Both the position numbers and the translations under genes were made by a program. Positions 23,224 to 34,001 of a DNA stretch of 64,000 bases are shown here, in pieces; position 1 is the stretch's first letter; each line of letters starts with the position of its first letter. The stretch spans positions 1 to 64,000 of the forward strand of contig VIIQ02000043.1 in NCBI GenBank assembly GCA_007449985.2, read 5' to 3'. This DNA is from Desmodesmus armatus (taxonomy: Eukaryota; Chlorophyta; Chlorophyceae; Sphaeropleales; Scenedesmaceae). Below the pieces are notes generated by a model. That model saw only the letters and a program-made list of their open reading frames with translations, was not told the origin of the DNA and ran no database searches.

Positions 23224-24654
23224 TTTGGCGGTAGTGGTGGCAGTGATCGCAGCACGTGGTTGAGCTTTGTGTTGCAGTTAGCAGCAGTGCGGGCCAGCTT
23301 TGCCAAAGGGATGGCACCCAGTGTTCAAGATACACAGGGCTTGGGCAGTGCTTCAATCCCTGCTGCTGCTGTTGGGCCGGGTTCTGGTCCGGCAGCGCGC
23401 AGCAACAGCAGCAGCGCCTTCCACCAGGCTGCTGCTGCTTTCCTTGCTGGGACCTCTGGTGCTGCTGGTGCTGCTGACATGGGCAGCCATGACAGTACAC
23501 AGCACAGCAGCAGCACCAATACACCCACCACCAACAGCACCAGCAGCGGCATCGCTACCACCACCACCAGCAGCAGCAGCAGCAGTATCACGGACCCAGG
23601 CAGTGCCTTCCGGCGGCTTCGGCTGCTCAGCCTTCGGCGCTGCACACTCACACACAGCAACAGCAGCATCAGCAACAAGCTATGGCAGCTCTCCGTCCTC
23701 GCTAGTCAGGTGGCTCCGGGCCTAGGGGCCCAAGTTGTGGCTGTGGGGTTAGCTGTTGTGTTTTGGCCTCTTGCTGCCCTCGCAGCTATCAGCCGCATTG
23801 TTGCTACCAGCGGAAGCTTCTACAGCGGAAGCTTCTACGGCAGCAGCAGCAGCAGCGGCGTCACCGGCAGCAATGGCAGCAGCAGCGGGGGTGGCACCAG
23901 TGGGTTTAGTTACAGCCGAAGAAGTAGGTTTGCGGTGTGGGCGTGGGGGTGGGATCTGCTCTGTGGGCTACTGCAAGGGGCTGCGAATAGGGTAGAGGGT
24001 GTGGCGGCGGGGTGTGGGCCAGTGGTGGCTGTAGCGAGCTGCATGCCTGAGCTCAGGTTTTTGGACCTGACATGGCTAAACCTCGAGCCGTGGGAGCTGC
24101 ATTCCATCGTGCAGATGCGGCAGCTGCATTACTTGGGGCTGAGCAGGCAGCAGGTTGGGGTGGTTATGTCTCCGGAGGCTGTGTTTGCCCGCAACTGCAC
24201 TAGGGGTAGGGGCCGTACCCGTGAGGGGTTTGTTCACAGCTGTACGTCTACAGCAGGAGCAGCAGGAGCAGGAGGACAGGCAGGAGGACAGGCAGCAGGG
24301 CAACAGGAGGCTGGAGTGCGTGGGCAGGGAGTAGCACAAGGCTGGGGTGGGTGTAGGAGGGGTCTGAGCAGTTTGATCGGGTGGTTCCTGGCGCCACTTT
24401 GGTACTTTTTCTTCCTGCCGTTAGTCACACCTCGCTTTGTGTGGCCAGTGAAGGGCCTATGGGGAGGTTGGAAGGGCAGCAGCAGGTGGCAGCAGCAGCA
24501 GCAGCGGGATGGTGTGGGTAGGGGCAGAGGGCCAGCTGTGGGTGTTTCGGGGATGGAGCTCCTGGGGATGTTTGAAGAGTGGCCGAGCTTGATGTTGATT
24601 GAGTCCCCGAGTGGGTTTGATGAGGCTATTGAGAGGGAGTTTGCTGCATCGTGA
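14445..24654 (+). CDS. F-box / leucine-rich-repeat protein with membrane-segment tail
   Basis: Exon 1 (14445-14537) encodes a 31-residue F-box start (MDLSDDGFEVLLQHL..LRLVSRSWQ). Next come 14865-15033, 15331-15521 (LHSLSVECSSK, LRQLHLAQFSF) and about 15608-15662. Further LRR-like exons lie near 15990-16077, 16414-16498, 17180-17321, 17660-17728, 17774-17828, 18140-18741, 19055-19694, 20121-20230, 20708-20843, 21241-21365 (LVGLRWLCLRWLESLP) and 22146-22262. The last exon, about 22602-24654, has strongly hydrophobic segments (LLAAVAGAMFVMSVAASLL, VVAVGLAVVFWPLAALAAI, WFLAPLWYFFFLPLV). Between them are Ser, Gln and Ala runs and further LRR phrases (LRFLDLTWLNL). F-box proteins recruit substrates to SCF ubiquitin ligases; LRRs usually bind the substrate. 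Membrane segments in such a protein are unusual. One gene is inferred because LRR exons run continuously; two genes remain possible, and several exon edges are uncertain. Confidence 0.68.
16825..17217 (+). repeat. Two-copy exon-containing duplication in the F-box/LRR gene
   Basis: About 16825-16998 and 17037-17217 are near-identical, with an offset of about 206-216 bp. Both hold an acceptor (TGTTTCAG) followed by an open stretch reading SSALAGPMPDA. Only the second copy continues into the LRR-like TLKLSEAVGCLTNLK and a donor at 17322. The first copy diverges and hits a stop, so it looks like an exon-start duplicate inside the upstream intron. Confidence 0.85.
18764..18866 (+). repeat. Degenerate ~21-bp minisatellite in an intron
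   Basis: Phrases such as GCAGAAGGCGCATTCTGCA and GGCGCATTTTGCATATC recur about every 20 to 25 bases, roughly five times. This follows the donor near 18741 of the F-box/LRR gene. The repeat units are themselves partly self-complementary (TGCA, GCGC). Confidence 0.7.
19978..20142 (+). repeat. Acceptor-side exon duplication in the F-box/LRR gene
   Basis: The stretch GTGCTGCTCGCTGTGCAGGA at about 19984 recurs as TGTGCTGCTTGCTGTGCAGG at about 20095. In each case GGCTGG and AATGGAAGC follow, about 112 bp apart. Each copy holds the acceptor and the first bases of the exon starting near 20121. The upstream copy then diverges. Confidence 0.8.
21241..22060 (+). repeat. Tripled LRR exon plus intron, ~267-bp unit
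   Basis: Equivalent points (CCTGAGGTGGCTGGAGTCCC) lie at 21274, 21542 and 21808, giving periods of 268 and 266 bp. The unit includes the LRR exon end and most of the following intron. Copy 1 is in frame (LQLKNIDKPPG, donor at 21366). Copies 2 and 3 share a one-base deletion after CTGCAGCTC, which shifts the frame. They sit in the long intron before the exon at 22146. Copies 2 and 3 therefore arose from one already broken copy, or one converted the other. Confidence 0.93.
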
Positions 24655-25863
24655 GGACAGCAGTTGGATCTGTTGATAAGGTTCGATCGTGGTGGGACAG
24701 ATCAACCAGTTGGGCTTGCAGTTATCTTGCGGAAGAGATCGCGAGTAAGGTCGCCTGCTAGGAGTGGCAGATAGTGCTTTGGCCATGGCTTGAAGTTGGG
24801 GTTTGGCACTTGAGGTTTTGCCAAAACAACAGTTGGGGTTTGGAAAGTTGTAAACGTGTATTGGTGTACCAGGATGCTGTTGTGTGCCCAATCTGGTTTT
24901 ACGGCGTAACATGGAATGTTTACATGTGTGGTATGTGGGCACAGGGATGCATGTTGATGGTTTTATGCAGGGCTGGGAAGAGATTCACAATGCCGGCTGA
25001 CTGACCCTTTGAATTACATAAGACGGTAACATCTCACACAGCTCCTGTGCACTTCACTTGATGCAGTGTAGCTGGGGCGGCGATGAGCTGAAACCAGGCA
25101 GCTTTGTTTTGATTTTTACAGGGGGTGGGGGGGGGGGGGCATCCAGGTAGTTGACTGTTTCAGCACCCAGCAGTGTAGCTGCCTGCAGGAAAAGCACTGA
25201 CAGCAGCTTCTCTGCAGTACGAAAACACAATTCTGTGCAGTGCGAAAGTACAATCGACTTCACCCCTGGCCACGCCTTTGTGTTATCCCAACTGGTCACG
25301 GCCATCATGATGAGTCATACTGACAGTGACATGTGACTCAATTTCGCTGAAACTAGCCTCGTATGTTGAGCGAAAGAACTAAAACATTTTTATGAGATAT
25401 AAAACCATCGTTTTGCTTTGAGGTCATAAAGATGCAGAAAGACAAAGCACTGTTGTACAGGCAGTAGGATTTTGAGTGTGTTTTGCTTGGTGCGCACGTG
25501 CCGTCGCACGTGAGGCGATAGCGATTGAGAAGGTGAACATATCATGAAAGTACCACAACGCTGTGGGCAATACAGCCATAGGTGGCAGTACTGCTGTATT
25601 GGCAGCACGCAAGTTTGCTGCTTGTTCATAACAAAGCATCACGTGCTCCATACTATTTACATTGCGCTGAACGAGCATCCCTTTGATGTTTCACCCCGGT
25701 GTGATCACTGATGAGTGCTGTCTTTTCATGTCTTGTTTGACGCTGCCTGTCTTGCTGCTGCAGAAAGGACTGCCACCCAGCAGACTTGCAGAGAGCAGCA
25801 CCTCCAGCGTATTGCAGCACCATCAGCAAAGCAATTGCAGCAACAGTCACTGCCGTGAGCAGC
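24655..25863. other. Intergenic region, F-box/LRR 3' side to wall glycoprotein
   Basis: No gene is supported. A TGTAA motif at 24849-24853 is listed separately. A G-tract lies at about 25121-25139. The last part should be the promoter and 5' UTR of the downstream secreted glycoprotein gene. Confidence 0.45.
24849..24853 (+). terminator. Candidate poly(A) signal TGTAA
   Basis: TGTAA is the usual chlorophyte nuclear polyadenylation signal. This one lies 195 bp after the F-box/LRR stop codon, on the coding strand. Confidence 0.5.
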
Positions 25864-28800
25864 ATGGGCCGCGGCCACCAGGGCCTATGGGCCTTGGTGT
25901 ACTGCTTGGCCATGTTGGGCTTCAGTGTGCAGCTGGGCCACTGCCAACAAATCATCCAAGTGGCTGCTGACAGAGCAGCCATACAGGATGCAATCAACGG
26001 CCTTCCAGACACCAACCCGTCTGGGGTGACCATCGAGATTGCACCAGGCACAGCAGACTTTGGCACCATTGCCCTCGTCCTCAACAAGCTGGGAGTCAGC
26101 TTGAAGGGCGCAGGGGCTGGACAGACCATCTTCCAGACAGCAGGAACACTGGACACCCCCACTGGCCAATGCTGGAGTCCTTCTGGTGACGGTCTGCCCC
26201 TCCTCATTCTATGCCGCCAGGCAGGCAGTGCCATAAGCACTGTACCCACCATCATTGAGGGCATCACTTTCAGGAACAGCAACCCAAACTTCATAACAAA
26301 CGGCGCTGAGAAGGGCATAGGTGAGGTAGCACCCTGAAGGTAGTTCTCCTTTCATATTCAGTCTGTATCAACAGTACCAAGGCTCCATGCAGTGTTTGTA
26401 CCTGTGCATAGCAGCCGGCCTGGCACATGTGTATCATCAGTCGGTCAGCCAATTGCTGACATGTGCCCTTTGGGCTAGTACCAAGGGAGCCTGTTGACCC
26501 CACTGTTGGCTACCAGCCCATATTTATTGGGTTGAGCTGTGGATTGTAAAATGACTAACAAGCTGCCATGCATGCAGGCATTGCTCGAATGCCTGGACCT
26601 TCCCCGTCAAACCCGTCGATCATTCGAAACTGTGAATTCATCAACATCTGGTGAGTGGAAATCAGGTGAAAGCTGCCACTACCAGGGGGCCCAGGATACT
26701 TGATTAAAGCAAAGTTTGCGGTGGACCACCAGCAACACAGGAAACCTTTCCATTGCCCACTTGGCTAGGCCCTGTTGCAGCATCTTCAAGATGCCAACGG
26801 TTGGCATTGCTCTCACTCAGACATCAGATGTGCGCTGTTGCACCCCTGAGCTGGCCCATGAAAAGTGCATTGCTGCTCCCAACACACTCTTCAGAACAGC
26901 ATGGTCTTGAAGAACCCTGCAGCCTGCATGCGCTGCACTTGCACACATCTGCCAGAATGATTTGACAAACTTCAATTCATCCTCGCTGCACATGTTTGAC
27001 CTGCAGGAAGGCACCAGCGAGGAACTCCGGCATTGGTATTGAGTTCAGCACATTAACGCTGGGGTCAACACGATCCAACAATTGGGAGATACAGAATTGT
27101 GTCTTTGATGGCACCTACCAGGGGGTGTTTGTGAACGCCTTCAACAACGACGTCACCATCACTGACAACAGTTTCACAAGGTGCGCATGCGTGCTGTGCA
27201 TCCTACTCAGTGGGACCTGTCTTTCACAGACACCCAGGGTGGTGACTGTGGGCCACCAAGAGTTGACTGTCACCAAGGTGTAGCCTTGTACAGCCTAGCT
27301 AGCTAGGGCCCGGCAAGCATGATGTGCTTACCAAGGGGCTACATGATCCAGCGGTCTAGAACCCAACGTTCCTTGGGAAGGTCGCAGCACACAGCTGTCA
27401 ATGCTTGCATCACAGGGGAGTACACCGTTTTGCTGCACGGCTCCGACACGACCTCCTCATACAAACCCCGCTGGCTGCATTTTTTCGCGCCAGGTTCTGG
27501 GCTGGAGTCAGGTCCAGTTCAACGGACGAACTCACGGGGTTAACCATCACAGGCAACACATTTGATGGCGGCTGGGGCACATTCAATCCACCACCAGTTT
27601 ACGTGCCGTTCGGAGTACACGCGATCGCCCTTTCTCCGTCGGCATCCACGGTCGGCCAAGACAAGGACTGGCGCATCGAAAACAACAAAATCAGTGGCGT
27701 CACCTACGGCTTCGAGTGGAGAGCCCCTGCCCCTCCGACAGCCCCCGGGATCACGAGCATGACCGGCGTCGTCATCGAAACCAACAGCATAACTGTTGAC
27801 TACCTGTGTGACACCGGGTTCCCAGGGGCCAACTGCTACTTAGTCAGGAACCTCAACAACATAGCCCCTGTCATGCGCAACAACTGGTGAGACAGCTATG
27901 CAGCAAACCACCCTCAGTACTGAGCTGAAGCTTGCCTGAGCAGCAGGCTGCGCAGGACACGTACTTCCTTATGTTGCAGGGTGGCTGCACTGCAGCGGCT
28001 GCAGAAACTGCACTGGCTGTACAGCCGCTTGTGACATACTGACAAGCCGTTGTGCACTTCACCTTTGTGCAATGCACTGCACCCTCAAAGGGCAACTTCA
28101 ACAGCGCCGACATGCCTAACACTTAGCCACATGACGCTTCGTCAGCCCTGCAGGGGTTAGGAAATTTCAAATGAGGCTGAACAAGGCTGTGCTGAGGTGC
28201 ACGCACAGGGAAATATGTGCCTTTGCATGCAGGATTGCTCCCACAGTGCGGGCATGTGCTGTTTGGGGTGTAAATGTGCAGGGGCGCTGCTGTGTCTGCT
28301 GATACACTGCTTGTGCTGCTGTGACGTAACGTTTGCAGGTGGGGTTCAACTTCACCAGATCCTGCGCTGTTTTTTGGGACAGGCTTCACAACCACCGAAG
28401 AAATCTCGTCAAGCATCACTCCCTTTATTGTCGACTTTGAAGAAGGGACATGTGCTGGGGGTACTACTGGCTTCTGCCCAAATGACATCATCGACAACAC
28501 TGCTGTGAGTTGGCACTGCCATTGGCAATGCCCCGGGGGCTGTCACTGAGGGGAAATCCAACTATCACTACTACTGCTCGACAGGATTAGGGCCACGCCA
28601 CACCAGGCTCAAAGGGCAAAACAACCACCGCATGCACACCCCTGGCTTTGTAAAACTACTAGTAGTGACTGCCAGTCAGTAGTACTGAGTGAGAGCTGGC
28701 AGCTGAGTTGGGCTGATGCTGCATCAGCTTCACTACAGCTGAGCTGGCACCTTGTTCCGCATCTTGGCGCAAACGCTGCCACTGCATGACTGAATGCTTC

Positions 28801-30711
28801 TGTACTGCCCTCTGCTGCTTTTGCACTGCCTGCTCTGTTGTGCAGCCTCCTCCCCCACCCCCACCTCCATCCCCTCCCCCGCCCCCTCCCCCATCACCCC
28901 CACCCCCACCACCCCCTCCCCCTTCACCACCCCCTCCCCCACCACCCCCAGCCATAGTTTCCTTCACAGCAAGCTCCACAGTTGCAGCCGCCGGGTCTAC
29001 AGTCACCTTTACCATCACCCTTGCAGCTGGCGTTACGGGACTGGTGACATTTTTCTCCAACCCACCAGGCATTGTGTGCCCCACAGTCCTGCTCAACACC
29101 CAGATGACAACCGTCACGGTGACTTGCCAAGTCTTGCCCAGCCAAAGCGCAGCGCTTGCTGCCCAAGCAGCGGTAGCTACTGCAGCACACACAGCAGCCC
29201 TGCCAGCCCTGCCAGCCCTACCAGATCAAGATGCTGCACCCAGCGCAGTCATGGGGCAAGTCGCGACCGCGTATGCACGGCGGATGCCCGGCGTAGGCGC
29301 TCTGTTGCCCGGCACAGGGCCCTTGCCAGGTGTAGGTGCACAGCTACCAGGCGCAAGGCTCTTTGTCGTCACAGCAACTGTGACAGTGGTGGCCACCGGT
29401 CAAACAGCCACCCGCAACTTCAACATCAGGGTGCGTATTGCTACTGACTACCACAAGCTTGTGACTCAGTAGCACTTAATCAGGCTGATTCACAGCTTGT
29501 TTGGCATGTCTTGCTGGCTACAGCTCACAGCTGCTAGAGCAGGGGTGGACTAGAGTCGCAAGAATGTCATACTGAGGCAAGATATTCAATATATCAAGTT
29601 GCACTACTTCTCTCATCACGGGGTGCTGTTGGCTGGGCTGCTGCTACAACCTCACACTTGTGAGGCACTAACAACTGCGAGTGGTTTTGCACACGTCAAT
29701 CGCGGTAACGCTGCCGCTCACTGCTTGTTACTGTTGCTACAGGTGTGCCAGGGTCAGCCCTGGCCCTTCCGTGCCAACGTGGAGGGCTGCGACGGCTGCA
29801 CATACGACTGCGCCACGGGGAGGTTTTCCTGCCGCAGCTGTCGCTGCATGTGCCCCACACAGCTGCACAGCGCTTATGAGGAGCAGCAGACGCCCTACAA
29901 CGACGAGCAAGGCCGTGTTTACGGGGATGACAGCGAGGAGGGCAAGTCGAAGCTTCACGCCACAGCCGAGCCAGGCGCCGGGAACATCGTCGGCGAGGCA
30001 CAAATGGGCGAATATCATGGTACTTCCAGGCACGAGCAGAGTTACACCGAAGAGCACCGTTCTGACAGTGTCGACAGTGAGGGATACGCCACTCGCTACA
30101 CCGGCCGCGATCCTTCTGATGCGGAGCCTCTGGAGCAGCAGGAGCACCCCGAAGCTGAGCCGCAAGAAGACCGAGAGCGCGAAGCCCCGAGCGGCAACGG
30201 CGAAGACGATGAAGATGCTACCGAGAGTTTGCAGGAGGCCTCAATCATCAGCAACAGACACGCGGATGCAGATACTGATGAGGAACGTGATGATGGAGTT
30301 TCACAGGGTCACACGGCCGAGCACACTACTGATGTACCTGTACGCTATCAAGACGAGGATGACTCCGCCGCCACACCACGCAGCAGTCTGAACAGCAATC
30401 AAGCTCAAGAAGAAAGCGGGGCTGAGCCAGGTCAAGAGGCAAAGGTCGAGATCGCTGCGCTTGGAATGCCGTTTGCAAGGAACCCCACCGAAGCAGCTGG
30501 CGTCAAAGCCATGTGGCCACCTTGGGCCAACTTGGGTGGCAATCAGTACGAAGGCCCTGCAGCAAAGGTCGATTGCTCAGGGGATGGTGAGCCCAAGTGC
30601 CTGTGTGGGCCCCAGCCAGTTACTGTCGTGCCAGGGTGTGCTACTCTGGTGTATGACCAGTGCGCAAACACCCTTAAGTGCGTCAGTCATGGGTTCTATG
30701 GTGACTACTAG
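25864..30711 (+). CDS. Secreted beta-helix / hydroxyproline-rich / Cys-rich wall glycoprotein
   Basis: Exons 25864-26320, 26578-26650, 27007-27180, 27494-27886, 28339-28504, 28846-29430 and 29743-30711 join in phase to 938 residues. Residues 1-27 are a signal peptide. Residues about 30-420 show beta-helix (pectin-lyase-fold) phrases: GVTIEIAPGTADF, PTIIEGITFRNSN, NWEIQNCVFDGTYQGVFV, DVTITDNSF, LTITGNTFDGG, WRIENNKISG. Exon 6 opens with a Pro run broken by Ser (PPPPSPPPP), the hydroxyproline-glycoprotein signature of volvocine wall proteins. An Ig-like beta-sandwich region (VSFTASSTVAAAGSTVTFTI) follows. The last exon has a Cys cluster (CDGCTYDCATGRFSCRSCRC), an acidic Glu/Asp/Ser-rich stretch, and a final Cys-rich segment (CLCGPQPVTVVPGC). 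A cell-wall or extracellular-matrix location is inferred. Catalytic residues of a lyase are not evident. Confidence 0.82.
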
Positions 30712-32749
30712 CCGCAGATACGGTATGCATGTGTGCATGGCACTCCATGATGGACAGCCTGGAGGCCTGCCTTGTATTACATACCCGGCACGGCACTATC
30801 TTGGTGTGGTGACAAGCTTGCTATGCACATCCACAAGGTTCTTGTCTTCAGGCGTGGTGAGCATGGATCGCTCGCCACAGATGTTATTAGTTCAGTGCGG
30901 CACTGCTGCCTTCCTTGCCGCAAGGCAATCTCTCAGTTGGTGTGGTCCGCAGTGCGCTGCCTGCTGCATATTCAGTGCACCATCTGGCCAGTGCACCTGC
31001 AAATGGCCAACGTTTGAGCATATCAGCAGACTGAGCAGAATCACCACTATGGTGCTGTCACGGCTTTGTGCCTGTGCCTGTGCCACACTGCCGCTAGCCG
31101 CAGCACTGTGTGATGGTGTCCGCAGGATGCACATGAATTGCCCGGCGGGTACGGGCCGTACTGTGCTGTTTTGTTTGAGCTATCCTGCTGCTGTCACATG
31201 TGGTTGTCAAAAGTTGGCAACGGTACCACGAACATGTTGCATGTGCATGCAGACCATGGGCAGACCACGCCCTGTTCAGTTTGGACTTCAATTAAGGCAT
31301 GTTTCTATTGTATTCATGCCTGCACAGTCACTTACTGCAGGCGTGTTTGTATCTGCGTAGTCTACGTAGTTGTGTCCCACATGAGTCTAAAGTTTGCTGA
31401 GTGTGCAGGACGTGCTGCACCTACTTGCTTCTGCTGCAGTGAATGCATGTATCCACTGCAGTGGTTACGCCAGCTTCTGTTGCCCTGAATCTCATGAGTG
31501 AGTTCCGCAGAAGCATGGTCAACACAACGCACGTGGTGGAGAGTCATGGTCAACGGCCAATGTGGCAAGGATAACAGCGGGGTGTTGGGAGTTGGCTGTC
31601 CACTGTCTGTGGCCATTGGTCCCTGTTGAACAGGGGAAGAGGGCGTTGGTGTTGTTGAGGTTGACTTCCTGCCATCAAGCAGTTGCAAGCATCCCTATTC
31701 CACTTGCTTGGTTTGGTCATGTGTTTGTGGGCAGTATGGGGTCACTGATGGGCCAACGGATGGCGAAGTGCTGCTAGCCTGAGTGCTGCAGCCCTTTGAT
31801 TGGATATGTGTGTGAGTGGCTCAGCCACTCAAGGTTGCGCCCAAGTTGGGCACAACCTGTGGGTATTGCCAGGTGACATCGGCAGTGGTCCTTGATCGTT
31901 GTGCGGCTTGTCGCACAAAGCGGAAAACCTGCATGCAGCCATTGTCAAGGGCTGTCAACCAGTACAGGAGTAAGGTGTGAGGTGTGTGTGGTTCAGGACA
32001 AGATCGTGTGGCGTTATTGCTCGTGAAGGGCCCCTGTGGCACTGCCAGCTGCATAGGGTGAGGTAGAGCATAGTGAGCATGCCATGTGCCTGTGCAACGT
32101 TGTTGACAATCGGCTCTATGGCGACTACAGCTGCAGCAACTTTCGGCAGATGTACGCCTCGGGACTGATGATGAGGCAACACAGGGTGCTCAGATGTGGC
32201 GACAGCAAAGTGGCTGGGTGTGACGCTTGTTGAGAGCCTATGAGCGCAACAACTCACTTATTCAGCAACTGTGGCAGTTTGACTTTCAGATTTTGGAATG
32301 TGTGTGCTATTTACAGAACACTGTTTGGCTGCGCAACTGAGTGTGAACATTGTTGTAGCAACCCCATGGGGGTCATCATGTACTGGGTGTGTGTATGTTG
32401 TGATGCTGCATACTATGACGTTATCGACATGGGTGCATGAGAGATGTCGCCTTCTGACTGGGCGTCGGCTCGCTCAGTAGTAGTACTGGCGTAGTGAGAT
32501 TGGCACTGGGCAGTCAGAGGTTCCCGATAGTGGGGCAGTGGTTGCTGAGGCAGCCGAAAGCCTTGCTCAGGACCATTGGCAAATTGTTGTCCAGAGATCA
32601 TTACTTGTGATGATAGTATTGTGTCTGGCCGCCGACGGCAGCTTTTCAAAGTAATTTGATGGCTTTATTTGCGGGCCTGGTATGTAAGCAAGCCAAAGTC
32701 ATTTCTGAAAGCTGGCACTGGATGGTGGCCGAGCAGCTACGTAGCCATA
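30712..32749. other. Gene-free intergenic stretch
   Basis: About 2 kb between the wall glycoprotein stop and the AT microsatellite. ORFs here are short or overlap the previous gene in a shadow frame. I see no motif, RNA gene or clear repeat. Confidence 0.4.
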
Positions 32750-33010
32750 CTATAATATATAATATAATATAATATAATATAATATAATATAATATAATAT
32801 AATATATAATATAATATAATAATAATATAATATAATATAATATAATATATAATATAATAATAATAATAATAATAATAATATTATATAAATACTATACTAT
32901 ACTATACTATACTATACTATACTATACTATACTATACTATACTATACTATAATAATATTATATAAATACTATACTATACTATACTATACTATACTATATT
33001 ATATAAATAC
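32750..33010. repeat. AT-rich pentanucleotide microsatellites
   Basis: A run of (TAATA)n-type repeats (about 32752-32880) is followed by (ACTAT)n (about 32887-32950), then a shorter second pair of the same two types to about 33005. The phrase TATTATATAAATACTATACT occurs at both junctions, so a block of the array was itself duplicated. It is the only strongly AT-rich segment in the window. Confidence 0.95.
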
Positions 33011-34001
33011 TTCTTTACAATCATATTTATACTGGGTGAGCCAGCAGTGCTTGTCAAGCAGCCCCCAGGTGTCCCCCTGGGGGAATGAGTGGGGCCGCGA
33101 GTGCCACTGCCCTAGACCTTGAGCATGCATGTGATGAGCTATCCTCAAGGATGCGAGGCCAATGGGAGGAATGCTACGGCGTGACGATACCAAGGGGGTG
33201 TAGCATCGAAATATTTCTTTATTTCACTGCCTGAGCCAGTAGTGTTGAACAAGCAGCTACCGGCTTGACCAGCAGTGCTTGGCCACGGTTCATGCGCCGC
33301 CACCTCATCTTTTGATGGCATCATCAGTGTCTGTCAGCAGTGCTGCCATGGCTCAGCCATGAGGGCGGCTTGACGCTGCCAGTTTTGCTGGATGCGCTGT
33401 ACTAAGTTGCGATGTAAGTGTTGGGTAATGTTCCTATCTTCCAGCAACTTCCGCCCAACAACTGAATTAGGGAACAATTGCGTGCAACAGCTACACTAGC
33501 TGCTAGTAGCAGGGAGCTACAGGGAGCAGAGCGCCATCAACAATGCCTCAGCGCCTTCAAGCAACATTCGCCTCTGGTGCACATCTGTTACAACAGTGCA
33601 CGCAACACACTCCTATACACCCGTGCAAACCATGCCGCCTGCCAGCAGTGCTCAACAGCTCTTCACACCATGCTGCACTCACTCTCATACCTTGGCTCTA
33701 GAAAACCTGCTGTGCATGCAGACTCAAGTAGATCTGCATGTGCAGCGACATGCGGGGCGTCTGGGACTCACAAACCCACACAATGCAGCATTGCAGCCAC
33801 ACACCACTCACTCCTACACTGCTGCAGCTCACGCAGCAACCGACCCCACCATCTCACACTGTCACATGACTCTCTCACTGCCACATGCCACTCACACCTC
33901 CTCACACCTCCTCACACGTTTGCAAGCCTTACACCTCGCCACCACCTCTCACTCTTCTTCCTCCTCATGACAAAAGTGTGACACTGTGGGTCTCAATCTC
34001 C
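33011..34001. other. Intergenic region downstream of IF-3
   Basis: No gene is supported. An 8-bp GC hairpin (CCCCCAGG..CCTGGGGG) lies near 33063-33084. The plus-strand ORF 33478-33981 is His/Ser/Thr-rich low-complexity sequence antisense to the presumed IF-3 3' UTR. TTACA at 33929-33933 is TGTAA on the minus strand, about 70 bp beyond the IF-3 stop, and is a plausible poly(A) signal. Confidence 0.45.
33929..33933 (-). terminator. Candidate poly(A) signal (TGTAA on minus strand)
   Basis: TTACA on the plus strand, i.e. TGTAA in the IF-3 transcript, 69 bp past the stop codon at 34002-34004. Confidence 0.45.

Noticed and set aside
22522..24654. Last exon of the F-box/LRR gene as a separate membrane-protein gene starting at 22522
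   Set aside because: The region 22522-22601 looks like intron ending in TTTTTTTCAG, and LRR phrases continue after it; kept as one gene with stated doubt.
28794..29447. 217-codon plus-strand ORF rich in Ser/Pro/Thr/His
   Set aside because: Shifted frame of the SPPPP exon; the in-phase frame joins the neighbouring exons of the wall glycoprotein.
33478..33981. 167-codon plus-strand ORF (His/Ser/Thr-rich)
   Set aside because: Low complexity, no motif, antisense to the likely IF-3 3' UTR.
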